Assembly (NCBI GenBank): GCA_009840545.1
Contig: VXNM01000001.1
Coordinates: forward strand, 27,649 to 91,648
Source: Gammaproteobacteria bacterium
Lineage (GTDB): Bacteria > Pseudomonadota > Gammaproteobacteria > Pseudomonadales > Azotimanducaceae
Reading direction: 5' to 3'
Length of the DNA stretch: 64,000 bases
The translations under genes were made by a program, and so were the position numbers. This document shows, piece after piece, positions 36,619 through 45,209 of this stretch. The notes under the pieces are model-generated. The model ran no database searches. It was not told the DNA's origin and saw only the letters and a program-made list of their open reading frames with translations. Within the stretch, counting starts at the first letter, position 1. Every line of letters begins with the position of its first letter.

Positions 36619-37749
36619 CTAGCTGAACAGTCGCATTTCCGACACTTTGGCGGCGAATCTCTCTCCAATCCGAATGTATCCTGCTGGATTTGGGTGTAGG
36701 TCGTCGGGTAGGTCATCCGAGTCTGCTGACCCAAACAGTTCAAGTCCATTGACGTAATGGAGATTGGAGTCTCCTTTCTTTATTCGGGCCGCGACGATTT
36801 CCTCCATGAGTGTTCGAATTCTCTGCAGGGTGAGACAACCTTGTCGCAAAGCTTCAAACCCTTCAATGGTTTCGAACCTACCCTGGCTGTTTGGAATAGT
36901 GGGTCCAGGCTTTGTTTCTGCACTGGGACAGTAGATTGGTGAACAAAGAATCAATGGCGTCGTTTGGTGGACTTCTCGGATCGTGTCCAGAAATCCATGG
37001 AACATGGGTGAGAACACGCGTTCTCGGAGCGAGTCCATGTTTACGATGTTGATACCGACTTTCAAGCTGATGATCTGTGCATTCAAGTCTCGGATCGTTC
37101 TCGCGACGAAAGGATCAAGATGGCATTGACCCCCAAATCCCAAATTGATAAGAGAGTATTGCAATCGTCGGGAGGCAACAGCTGGCCATGTCTCAGCGGG
37201 CATCTGTGCTTCCATGCAGTGGCTAATAGAGCTGCCGTAATGCACCCAACATGGGCGAGAATCGGCGAAACAGGTCACAGAGCAGTCATCGTCGATATGT
37301 AGGTTTCGCATTTCGACATAAGCATTGTGGGGCAGCCACAATTGCAAGTTTTTCATTCCTGGAAGCAATCCTCGAAACCATGCAATCTGGCTAGAACCAC
37401 GCTCAACTTTGTACCCGGCAGGCTCCGACGCATCTAGTACGATGCGGTTGCCACTTGTGACTTGCGCCTCGTGTAGCTCTCCTTCGTGTTCAAGGTTCAC
37501 TGATACCTTCGATTGGCCAAGCATTCGCGTGACCAACAGTTCGAGCCCTACATTTTTAGAGGCGGTTTGGAATTGCAGACGAACGCCAGATGGAATTCTG
37601 GCCATCACACTAAGACCATCCGGAACCTGGGGGTGGGTCCAATGAGGAAGACGGTTTGGTCGCAAACCAGTAGAGCTACTTTCGAGGTGCTGTGCCCCAA
37701 TGCACTCGACTGAATCTGGAATTAACGAGCGTAGGGGAAGTGCGGACAA
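36619..37749 (-). CDS. SGNH-type hydrolase with N-terminal beta domain
   Basis: Hydrolase of 376 aa. Residues 1-160 are beta-rich and resemble the jelly-roll region found before some SGNH esterases. The SGNH core follows: WVHYGSSISHC with the nucleophile Ser, NLGFGGQCHLDP with Gly, SLKVGINIVNM with Asn, and PDDLHPNPAGY with the catalytic Asp-x-x-His. It is likely an esterase or deacylase for carbohydrate or lipid substrates. It starts at TTG 37749 with no clear ribosome site, so the true start is uncertain. It follows the DegQ-like gene on the same strand after 62 bp. Confidence 0.82.
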   Translation of the reverse strand: MSALPLRSLIPDSVECIGAQHLESSSTGLRPNRLPHWTHPQVPDGLSVMARIPSGVRLQFQTASKNVGLELLVTRMLGQSKVSVNLEHEGELHEAQVTSGNRIVLDASEPAGYKVERGSSQIAWFRGLLPGMKNLQLWLPHNAYVEMRNLHIDDDCSVTCFADSRPCWVHYGSSISHCMEAQMPAETWPAVASRRLQYSLINLGFGGQCHLDPFVARTIRDLNAQIISLKVGINIVNMDSLRERVFSPMFHGFLDTIREVHQTTPLILCSPIYCPSAETKPGPTIPNSQGRFETIEGFEALRQGCLTLQRIRTLMEEIVAARIKKGDSNLHYVNGLELFGSADSDDLPDDLHPNPAGYIRIGERFAAKVSEMRLFS

Positions 37750-37811
37750 TTCAGTTCGTACGCCGCAATCTAATCGACCGTGTTGAGTGGCTCTACGTGG
37801 CTCTCAAATAA

Positions 37812-39140
37812 CTAGAACACTATTGGCAAAGTTCGATTCTTGCGTGCCACGCGAATCATATGTATTTCTTCTAGTTCCTTAACTACGCTGTGAAATTGTT
37901 CAAGCGACACGATTCGAGCACGACCGACGTGAGTGATGACATCGTTCTTGCGCAATCCGTTTACAAATGCGCTACTGGTAGTTTCGACTTCTTTTACTAC
38001 CACCCCCTTTTCTTGGGTGAACTTGTAACTCTCGTGAGAAGGCTTGAGCTCCCCTAACACGACGCCTTTAAATTGTGGAATGACATCGGTACCCAATATA
38101 TCGGATACTTCAGTTAGCTCTGCTTGTATGCTTCGGGTTGATCCATTCCTGACAAATTCCACTTTGACAACTTCTCCGACACGTTTCAGTCCCAATTGAG
38201 CTATCAGGGAGTTGTGATCCAATACTTCTTCATCATCGATGGCCACAATTACATCGTTGATCTTCAAGCCGGCACGATCAGCGGAAGACCCTTCTATCAC
38301 ATCGTCTACAAGCGCGCCTTTCAGGGACTCTAGGTTGTTGATATCCGCAATTATCTGAGTTACCTCTTCGACACCGATTCCCAGCACGCCACGACTCACC
38401 TGTCCGTGCTCTATCAGCTGCGACAAGATGGATGTAACCATATTCGACGGAATTGCGAATCCAATTCCAATGCTACCTGTGGTTCCGATGATTGCTGTAT
38501 TAATACCAATAACATTTCCTTCAAGATCTACAAGTGGACCACCGGAATTACCTGGATTGATGGATGCATCGGTTTGGATGAAGTCTTCATACCTCTCGAT
38601 GCCGAGACCAGTCCGGCCTAAAGCACTGACGATTCCTGACGTTACAGTTTGTCCGAACCCGAAAGGATTTCCTATGGCGACGACAAAGTCACCCACTCGT
38701 AACTCATCCGAGTCGCCAAATTCAAGCTCTTGAAGGTCCGTTGCGTCAATCTTGAGAACTGCCACATCCGTATGACGGTCGCTGCCAATGACAGTGGCCT
38801 CGAATTCGCGACGATCTAGCAGCGTTACTACGATTTTCTCGGCCTCATCGACCACGTGGTGGTTCGTAACGACATAACCAGCTTCTGCATCCACAATCAG
38901 CCCCGATCCAGCACTAGTGCCACGTCGAGTTTCACGTTGCGGGAATGGCCCCCAATACCCGCGTATCGTTGTGACCTGCTTGAGTTTTGTCACCTTGATG
39001 TTCACAACTGCCGGAGTTACGTCTTCCAACATAGGTGCAAGTGATGTCCTGCCATCTAGAGGCAAACCATGAACATAGCCTGCGACGCAAAAAACACCGA
39101 GCAACAAAATTGCCATTACACGTGACGAATTGCCTAGCAT
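37812..39140 (-). CDS. degQ: DegQ/HtrA-like periplasmic serine protease
   Basis: Exported trypsin-like protease/chaperone (442 aa). A signal peptide (VMAILLLGVFCVAGYVHG) precedes the protease domain with VVTNHHVVDEA (His), DRHTDVAVLKI (Asp) and NPGNSGGPLVD (Ser). The first PDZ domain (GVLGIGVEEV...ADRAGLKINDVIVAIDDEEV) and a second shorter PDZ (FKGVVLGEL...GLRKNDVITHVG) follow. It degrades misfolded envelope proteins. Length and two PDZ domains fit DegQ; assignment between DegP and DegQ is not certain. The SGNH gene downstream may be co-transcribed. Confidence 0.92.
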   Translation of the reverse strand: MLGNSSRVMAILLLGVFCVAGYVHGLPLDGRTSLAPMLEDVTPAVVNIKVTKLKQVTTIRGYWGPFPQRETRRGTSAGSGLIVDAEAGYVVTNHHVVDEAEKIVVTLLDRREFEATVIGSDRHTDVAVLKIDATDLQELEFGDSDELRVGDFVVAIGNPFGFGQTVTSGIVSALGRTGLGIERYEDFIQTDASINPGNSGGPLVDLEGNVIGINTAIIGTTGSIGIGFAIPSNMVTSILSQLIEHGQVSRGVLGIGVEEVTQIIADINNLESLKGALVDDVIEGSSADRAGLKINDVIVAIDDEEVLDHNSLIAQLGLKRVGEVVKVEFVRNGSTRSIQAELTEVSDILGTDVIPQFKGVVLGELKPSHESYKFTQEKGVVVKEVETTSSAFVNGLRKNDVITHVGRARIVSLEQFHSVVKELEEIHMIRVARKNRTLPIVF

Positions 39141-39301
39141 TCAGACCTCCACATTTGTTCTTTATGTAGCTTGGAAATCAACATCTACAAGAACAGCCGT
39201 CAAACTGACAAAGATGTTTCCAGCGAAACACCTAGCCTTGTTACGAAGCGTTCTTTGTACTCAAAGTACATAGATATGTGCGAGAGAGAAAAGTTCAAGC
39301 A

Positions 39302-40477
39302 CTAGCTGTCTATACGAGACGCCTCCGAAGCATATATGTTACGCACAATTTCACCAGTCGCCCACTTTGCACTCACGTCCCGTAGCCAAGAAAACGGTGC
39401 GGGTAGGTGATAGACATGACCCATCCGCACTGAACGTCTCTGAATTGAGTTTGTTCGGGCAAGCCGCATCTTTTCGTAGTCTCTTAATGCACTCGAAACG
39501 TCTGTTGGGTACTCGTCCAAGCAGTTTGATAGAGTGAACGCGTCTTCAATTGCTAAAGCCGCTCCCTGTGCCAAGAAAGGAAGAACGCAATGACAAGCGT
39601 CCCCGATTAGTGTACAGCGTCCTCTAGTCCATCCGCCTGTTAGTTTGTCGTGACGAAATAGTCCCCATCTGAAGAGCTTTGGTTGGTCAACTCGGTCTAA
39701 CAATTCGAAGACGTCCTTGTGCCAACCCACGAAACACGATTGTAGGTCGGCTAGAGAGCCGCGTTCGCTCCATGTTTCATCCAGATGGTTGCTTGACCGA
39801 GTAATGAATACACAATTGATTTGACCGTGTTCATCAACCGGGTAGGTCACTACGTGACTTCGCGGGCCACACCAAACAGTAGTTCGTTTCGAGACCAAGT
39901 CGGTGGATTCCGATCGAATGGTCGTTCGCCATGCATGCCACTTAGAAAATGGAGGATCGGAGATTTGCCCGATTAATCCTCGGATTGTTGAACGTGCTCC
40001 ATCTGCTCCCACAACTAGGCATCCTTTTGACTCCGCTCCGTTGCTGCTAACCGATGCACCGGTTTCCCATTGATCAAGAGAATCGACGTTTTCGTTCTCC
40101 CGAAGCTCAACGTGTCGGTCATCACGAACGTAGTTCACTAGTACGTCTACCAATTCAGATCTCAGGATTTGCAGGTAGGGAGTAGCGCAGTGTTTCTCAA
40201 CTATGGAGCCTAGTGGGATACGTGACGTGACACGACCAGTTCGCCAGTGGCGTGTGACAATTTCGGTTGAGACGCGCGCTCTTGCCAACAGAAGTCTCTT
40301 GAGTCCAGCCTCAAATAGCAGCGCAGTTGCATTGGGCGACAACTGAATTCCGGTTCCCGTTGTGTCTTCGAATTTGTTTCGTTCAAAGACTACGCTTGGT
40401 AAGCCCTTCTTGCTCAGTGCAAGCGCTAAACAGAGACCCGCAATTCCTCCCCCGACAACTAGTACACGGGACCCCAT
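39302..40477 (-). CDS. FAD-dependent aromatic-type monooxygenase
   Basis: Class A flavoprotein monooxygenase (391 aa), like 3-hydroxybenzoate or salicylate hydroxylase. RVLVVGGGIAGLCLALALSK is the FAD Rossmann motif, VGADGARSTIRG the DG motif, and TLIGDACHCVLPFLAQGAALAIEDA the GD motif with FAD ribityl contacts. It would use NAD(P)H to hydroxylate a substrate not defined here. ATG 40477 is one base after the PhyH stop, implying coupling with that gene; the frame extends upstream to 40558 as a shadow. The shared transcript with a PhyH oxygenase suggests sequential oxidations. Confidence 0.9.
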   Translation of the reverse strand: MGSRVLVVGGGIAGLCLALALSKKGLPSVVFERNKFEDTTGTGIQLSPNATALLFEAGLKRLLLARARVSTEIVTRHWRTGRVTSRIPLGSIVEKHCATPYLQILRSELVDVLVNYVRDDRHVELRENENVDSLDQWETGASVSSNGAESKGCLVVGADGARSTIRGLIGQISDPPFSKWHAWRTTIRSESTDLVSKRTTVWCGPRSHVVTYPVDEHGQINCVFITRSSNHLDETWSERGSLADLQSCFVGWHKDVFELLDRVDQPKLFRWGLFRHDKLTGGWTRGRCTLIGDACHCVLPFLAQGAALAIEDAFTLSNCLDEYPTDVSSALRDYEKMRLARTNSIQRRSVRMGHVYHLPAPFSWLRDVSAKWATGEIVRNIYASEASRIDS

Positions 40478-40478
40478 T

Positions 40479-41273
40479 TCAATTGGGCTTGTCCAGAATA
40501 GATCGAGGATCTCCCGCATCGATGTGGCCAACACCGGCAAGACTCGCACGCAATCCAATGATGCGTTGAAGCTCGTCGGGAAACGTACGTAGCTTGGTTC
40601 GGGAGTGCGCCAACATTAGATTTTCTTGCTGACGTTGCGAACCGGCACAATAGTTGATAGTGAGTGCCCATCGCCGTTCATTCGATTGGTTGGCTCCGCC
40701 TCCGTGATAGCAAGTTCCCACGACAAAACAGATGCTTCCCTTTGGCATTTCCGCGGCAATAGTAGAAAGCGGTTTGGCGTCTTCTGTGGATGTGTCTCGA
40801 GAATATTGAGGGTAGTGGTCAAACTTGTGACTACCTCTGACCAGGCGCGTCGCACCATTCGACTCCGTAAAGTCTGAGAGTGCCCACATCGTGTTGCAGA
40901 CAAGATTCTTGTGTGGACGACGCATTCCATAGAGTTGGTCATCACAATGAATCGCCTGAGCTGTCTCGCCTGGATCGATGACCGCGGTACCCATGGTGGA
41001 TAGCAACATGTCGTCTCCCAGAACACCACGAACTACTTCAAGCACCAAGGGGTGTATGGCGACACGCTCCCAGACTTCAGCCTTGTTTAACAGGTCGAAA
41101 TACCGAAGAGTCCTATAGCCGGTGAACTCACTTTGCTGGAGAGAAGGTGGTCCCATTTTCTCGAGACGAGAAATCTCATTTCGAATCTCGTCGCAAAAGT
41201 TCAAGTCAATTGCATCTTGTGCGATGCTGTAACCGTGATCTTCAATGTTCTGAATATGTTGCGCTGAATTCAT
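40479..41273 (-). CDS. Phytanoyl-CoA dioxygenase family protein
   Basis: PhyH family oxygenase of 264 aa. Iron ligands are HCD in AIHCDDQLYG and the distal His in TCYHGGGANQ, with arginine in ERRWALTIN as the likely 2OG contact. GATRLVRGSHKFD is the usual middle motif. It sits 19 bp after modC and one base before the flavin monooxygenase, so it appears to be transcribed with the molybdate transporter genes and with the monooxygenase. Its substrate is unknown. Confidence 0.9.
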   Translation of the reverse strand: MNSAQHIQNIEDHGYSIAQDAIDLNFCDEIRNEISRLEKMGPPSLQQSEFTGYRTLRYFDLLNKAEVWERVAIHPLVLEVVRGVLGDDMLLSTMGTAVIDPGETAQAIHCDDQLYGMRRPHKNLVCNTMWALSDFTESNGATRLVRGSHKFDHYPQYSRDTSTEDAKPLSTIAAEMPKGSICFVVGTCYHGGGANQSNERRWALTINYCAGSQRQQENLMLAHSRTKLRTFPDELQRIIGLRASLAGVGHIDAGDPRSILDKPN

Positions 41274-41292
41274 GAGTCTTGGTCCTAGCCTC

Positions 41293-42381
41293 TTAATACT
41301 CGATGGTGACGCTCTTGATTAGTGCAAAGACCTGGCTACCTACATTCAACCCCAAATCGAAAACCGATGCCCGAGTGACCAATGCACGAATGACTTCATC
41401 TCCGCAACTTACCTGCACTTCGCAGTGTGGAGCCTCCGCACGATCTTCGATATGGAGCACTTTGCCTTTCAAGATGTTGCGAATACTAATTTCTTCGGGT
41501 CTAGTGGTTGCTAGTGAGACGTCTCTCGCCCGGACGCGAAATCGTACATCTTCTCCAGCATCGATCAAGTCTTGCGTCGGAACGACAAGTTCCTGTTCGC
41601 ATGAACTGAGATAGGTCAGATGAAAGACAGGATCGTGCCTCAGGATTTTGCCATGCAAGATAGTGCCAGCTTCGAATTCATCAAGGACATCTTCAGTCCC
41701 CTTCAGGTTCTGTAGGACTGCAGTTGTCTCGCCTTCCTTGTGAACTCTCCCATTTCGCAACACAACTGTTCGTTCGCACAAAGCGGCTACCTCACTCAGG
41801 CTATGGGTAACGAACAGCATTGGCACTTGGTGTTCACCTAAGACGGACTTGAGATAGGGAACGAATTCTGCCTTGCGATCTACGTCCACGGATGCTAGCG
41901 GTTCGTCGAGCATCAAGAGTTTTGGTTTGCACATCAGAGCTTGTGCCAGCGCGATGCGACTAACCTCACCTCCCGAAAGCGCATGAGGTCTACGATCTAG
42001 TAAGTCTCTTACGTTTAGCGAATCTATGATGACGTCAACTGGAATTCCATCACTTCGAGCATCTTTGCGTCTTGCGAGGAAATCAGCGAATCGAAGATTG
42101 TCCCTAACACTCAAATGGGGGAGCAATACGGGTGACTGAGACATATAGCCAACCGGTCGCTTATGAACTGGTATGCAAGTTCCAGAAGCCGTGTCGAGCC
42201 AAACTGAATCGTCAATCGAAATTCTTCCATCGACGGGAGTCAATCCCACTACACCTCTTAAAAGTGTCGTCTTGCCACTTCCGTTCGGACCGATGATTGC
42301 AGTTGCACAGTTCAATGGAATGTTTGTTGAGACATCCAAAGTAAAGTCTGGATATTGGGCGTTCAAACTAACCTGCAACAT
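41293..42381 (-). CDS. modC: Molybdate ABC transporter ATP-binding protein
   Basis: ABC ATPase of 362 aa energising molybdate import with ModB. Walker A IGPNGSGKTTL, Q-loop GYMSQSPVL, signature LSGGEVSRIALAQAL, Walker B LLMLDEPLASVD and the H-loop VTHSLSEV are intact. The C-terminal TOBE/Mop-type domain (SIRNILKGKVLHI...RALVTRASVFDLGLNVGSQVFALIKS) is diagnostic for ModC. It starts one base after the modB stop (TAGCATG). Tungstate is an alternative ligand of the same transporter family. Confidence 0.93.
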   Translation of the reverse strand: MLQVSLNAQYPDFTLDVSTNIPLNCATAIIGPNGSGKTTLLRGVVGLTPVDGRISIDDSVWLDTASGTCIPVHKRPVGYMSQSPVLLPHLSVRDNLRFADFLARRKDARSDGIPVDVIIDSLNVRDLLDRRPHALSGGEVSRIALAQALMCKPKLLMLDEPLASVDVDRKAEFVPYLKSVLGEHQVPMLFVTHSLSEVAALCERTVVLRNGRVHKEGETTAVLQNLKGTEDVLDEFEAGTILHGKILRHDPVFHLTYLSSCEQELVVPTQDLIDAGEDVRFRVRARDVSLATTRPEEISIRNILKGKVLHIEDRAEAPHCEVQVSCGDEVIRALVTRASVFDLGLNVGSQVFALIKSVTIEY

Positions 42382-42382
42382 G

Positions 42383-43063
42383 CTAGGAGACCCTCAACGG
42401 ATCTTTTCGATTGAGCGTGTAGACGCCGACTAGTACCAGAAAACTGAACACGAGCAGACCCAGAGACAGTTGGTGAGCCTCGGAGTTTGAAATGGTTTCG
42501 ACAACCATTTCATAGATCGCAATTGAGAGTACCTTCGTTTCTCCAGGAATACTGCCCCCAATCATTAGTACGACGCCAAACTCTCCGACTGTATGTGCGA
42601 AAGTCAGTACGGCAGCGGTAATAAACCCTCTGTAGGAAATCGGTACAACGACCAGGAAGAATCTTGTCCAGCTGTTCGCGCCTAGTACTCGCGTGGCGTC
42701 CAAGAGATTGCTGTCTATGTCCTCGAATGCCACACGGAGTGGTTGCACCATGAAGGGCAGAGAATAGATCAGTGATGCTGCTACTAAACCTTGGAAGGAA
42801 AAGACAAGCGTTTCGCCCGTAATCCAGACAAAAAAGGATCCAAGCGGCGCGTTGGGATTGAACGCATACAACAGGTAGAAGCCCAATACCGTTGGAGGGA
42901 GAACTAGGGGTAGAGCTGTGATCGCTTCGACGATCGGCTTGAATCGACTTCTGCTTCGAGCGATCCACCAAGCGACAGGAGTTCCTATCACAAGCAGCAA
43001 GACCGTGGTGATGCTTGCTAGTTGAACCGTGAGCCAAACCGGACTCAGAATTGAACCATTCAA
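42383..43063 (-). CDS. modB: Molybdate ABC transporter permease
   Basis: Inner-membrane permease of 226 aa with about five membrane segments (VWLTVQLASITTVLLLVIGTP; ALPLVLPPTVLGFYLLYAF; VFSFQGLVAASLIYSLPFMV; ITAAVLTFAHTVGEFGVVLMIGG; LGLLVFSFLVLVGVYTL). The EAA loop DATRVLGANSWTRFFLVVVP contacts ModC. ATG 43063 overlaps the modA stop by 4 bp (ATGA), and modC begins one base after its own stop, as in typical modABC operons. Confidence 0.95.
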   Translation of the reverse strand: MNGSILSPVWLTVQLASITTVLLLVIGTPVAWWIARSRSRFKPIVEAITALPLVLPPTVLGFYLLYAFNPNAPLGSFFVWITGETLVFSFQGLVAASLIYSLPFMVQPLRVAFEDIDSNLLDATRVLGANSWTRFFLVVVPISYRGFITAAVLTFAHTVGEFGVVLMIGGSIPGETKVLSIAIYEMVVETISNSEAHQLSLGLLVFSFLVLVGVYTLNRKDPLRVS

Positions 43064-43824
43064 TCGACGTTGTAGCCGTGACTGCGAATGACGGCTTTTC
43101 CTTCTTCACTGGAAACGTAATCTAGGAATCGCTTGGCTGCAGAATTGCTCTTTCCTTTGGTAAGTAGCACTGCGTCTTGCTGGATTGGCTCATGCAAGTC
43201 GGACGGAATGAGATAGTAGTCCTTCTTTGGGACCGATCGAAGAAGGATCGTTGACAGTGCGACTATCCCTGCGTCCGCATTTCCAGAAGAAACCATCGCA
43301 AAAGCTTGGCCAACATTCTGAGCCGTTGCAATACTGCCTTTTCGGCCTTCTTTCTCCCAGCCGACGCTCTCGAGCGCTTCGATCGCGGCTGCGCCATACG
43401 GTGCGATTCGGGGATTTGCTATTGCTATTCTCTCTATTGACAAGTCGTCAAATCTCTTCTTTGGTTTATCTTCACTCGTCCGCTTAGGTGCAAGAAAGAA
43501 GCAAATCTTTCCTATGGCATAGGTAAATTGTGACTCGTCAATAGCCAGCTCTCTCTCGACGAGCTCATTCACTCGAAGTTGATCGGCTGAAAGAAACGCG
43601 TGATAGGGAGCACCCTGATTGATTTGAGCGAAGATCTGTCCGGTAGAACCAGAAGCCAGCACTACTTTTCCGTCACTGGTATCGAATTGCTCCACTAGTT
43701 TCTTCGCAGTCTCGAGGAAATTCGTGGATACCGCGACTATTGCATCTTCGGCCTTGCATCCAGAAGCCAGTGAAACCAAAAACACAGAGAAGAAAATCCA
43801 GTTTCTTGTCAGTAGCCTTTTCAT
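43060..43824 (-). CDS. modA: Molybdate-binding periplasmic lipoprotein
   Basis: Substrate-binding protein of 254 aa. The signal peptide ends in a lipobox LASGC, so it is lipid-anchored rather than free. VAVSTNFLETAKKLVEQF, LASGSTGQIFAQINQGAPYHAFLSADQ and IAIANPRIAPYGAAAIEAL are the ModA ligand and domain markers (Ser and Thr residues around the oxyanion site). The end ASSAAKRFL-like NSAAKRFLDYVSSEEGKAVI is typical. It overlaps modB by 4 bp. It lies 32 bp after an epimerase gene on the same strand. Confidence 0.93.
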   Translation of the reverse strand: MKRLLTRNWIFFSVFLVSLASGCKAEDAIVAVSTNFLETAKKLVEQFDTSDGKVVLASGSTGQIFAQINQGAPYHAFLSADQLRVNELVERELAIDESQFTYAIGKICFFLAPKRTSEDKPKKRFDDLSIERIAIANPRIAPYGAAAIEALESVGWEKEGRKGSIATAQNVGQAFAMVSSGNADAGIVALSTILLRSVPKKDYYLIPSDLHEPIQQDAVLLTKGKSNSAAKRFLDYVSSEEGKAVIRSHGYNVD

Positions 43825-43856
43825 AACAGAGCGAGTAGCGAACTCTGAATAGTCGC

Positions 43857-44612
43857 CTAACGGTACGCTTCCGCCTCATCCTCCGGTACGAATCCCACCG
43901 TTTGCTCGGCGTGAGCAAGATCTCTATAACCCCACTTGTTGCGGGAAGTGACGAAATAGGTTGCGAAGGATTGGCTGGTGTGTGCCTCAATGCTCTTGAC
44001 CAGCGCAGAAACGATGTCTCTCTTGCTACACCAGATTGCGTAATCTCGAGGCCGCCCGGGGCGATCGTCGCGGTTCACATATCCAATTCGAACGCAAAAG
44101 ACGTTCATATCTGTAGTGTCCGCTATATGCCTACACAGAGCTTCTCCCCAGACCTTTGTTGTTCCATAAAAGCCAGTTGGTCTTGTAGCCCACGTGTGGT
44201 CGATGAGAGCCCAGTTTGTGGGAGCTTTGTTGTACTCCCCACTCGTGAGCGTCTTGTACGGTTCCACTTGTTCATATCCAGATACCGTCGCACCGCTACT
44301 TGCGAACACTACGCGGCTACAACCGGCATCGACAGCCGCTCGTAGGACATTGAAAGTGCCTTGGATATTTGTAGATTGAAGGTCGTCCCACGGGAATCGT
44401 TCACCAGCTCTTGCGGCAAGGTGTACAACTACGTCGACGTCGTCGAATGCGGGACGAATCCGTTCGTAGTCGAGAATGCTTGCTTGAATGGAGTCAACGC
44501 CTTGAACTTTGGTGCGATTCAGTCCACGAACTGAGTTGTATGTGCCTAGTGCGGGTTGAAGAGCTTGTCCAATCAAGCCACTTAGGCCTGTTACGAGAAT
44601 ACGATTGACCAT
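43857..44612 (-). CDS. NAD-dependent epimerase/dehydratase (extended SDR)
   Basis: Rossmann-fold enzyme of 251 aa. NRILVTGLSGLIGQALQPAL is the NAD motif (TGxxGxxG), VVHLAARAGERFPW the substrate region, FASSGATVSGYE and YGTTKVWGEALC the Ser and Tyr-x-x-x-Lys catalytic positions. It is shorter than most epimerases, so it may be a uronate-type dehydrogenase; the substrate is unknown. It heads the minus-strand cluster with modABC 32 bp downstream, an association with no obvious metabolic logic. Confidence 0.85.
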   Translation of the reverse strand: MVNRILVTGLSGLIGQALQPALGTYNSVRGLNRTKVQGVDSIQASILDYERIRPAFDDVDVVVHLAARAGERFPWDDLQSTNIQGTFNVLRAAVDAGCSRVVFASSGATVSGYEQVEPYKTLTSGEYNKAPTNWALIDHTWATRPTGFYGTTKVWGEALCRHIADTTDMNVFCVRIGYVNRDDRPGRPRDYAIWCSKRDIVSALVKSIEAHTSQSFATYFVTSRNKWGYRDLAHAEQTVGFVPEDEAEAYR

Positions 44613-45014
44613 GACACTAACGAGAATTTCTCCGCAATTTGAATGTAGGAGGTGAACTGTTGATTGTTAGCTAATTCCAATCAACGTATTATTCGACAGC
44701 ACGGATTTTACGACTACGATCACAGCCAATCATAGTCTTTACCCCCTTTCAATGCCCTTCAATCCAGCACACTGTTCGACCGACGAGGGCGCTCCACTGA
44801 CATGTCCTTGAAGGGATTGGAGCATAATATGGCACGTCAAACTTAGTTTGTCGCTGTCCTGTTAGAAGCTTGAACATGTGGTGAGCCGTTTTCATCAATT
44901 CAACGGTCGCACCTTTCCCCACAAGCCATGGGAATTAGTGAAGATTAAGAAGTAGGACAATCGAAGCGAGATCGCTAAATTCAGTCTTACAAAGTAGAAG
45001 TCTTGAGGAAATAG
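44613..45014. other. Divergent intergenic region upstream of rubredoxin
   Basis: 402 bp with no gene. It holds perfect inverted arms CCCTTCAA (44755-44762) and TTGAAGGG (44808-44815), flanked by CCAATC (44726-44731) and GATTGG (44815-44820), which extend the pairing. Such a structure could be a regulatory RNA leader or an operator pair. No strong promoter was identified. Confidence 0.45.
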
Positions 45015-45179
45015 ATGAAAAAGTACCAATGCATGACCTGTGGGTTCATTTATGACGAAGCCGAGGGACTGCCAGACGAGGGAATTGCAGCCGGTACGCG
45101 ATGGGCAGACATCCCCGAAGATTGGGTGTGCCCAGAGTGTGCGACTCCCAAGAGCGACTTTGAGATGATTGAAGTCTAA
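45015..45179 (+). CDS. Rubredoxin
   Basis: Small iron-sulfur electron carrier of 54 aa with one Fe bound by four Cys: [15 protein letters not shown] (Cys6 and Cys9) and [15 protein letters not shown] (Cys39 and Cys42). The whole sequence fits rubredoxin, including [21 protein letters not shown] lies a few bases before ATG 45015. It stands alone after a 402-bp gap and converges with the ankyrin gene. In gammaproteobacteria rubredoxins often serve alkane hydroxylases or oxidative-stress reductases; no partner is visible here. Confidence 0.95.
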   Translation: MKKYQCMTCGFIYDEAEGLPDEGIAAGTRWADIPEDWVCPECATPKSDFEMIEV

Positions 45180-45209
45180 ATCGGTTCAGGCGCGGTAGCG
45201 GTCTGAAAT

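Noticed and set aside
44613..45014. Molybdenum cofactor riboswitch or ModE site near modABC
   Set aside because: The inverted arms do not match a Moco riboswitch I can recognise, the region is upstream of the epimerase rather than modA, and no ModE-like palindrome is visible.
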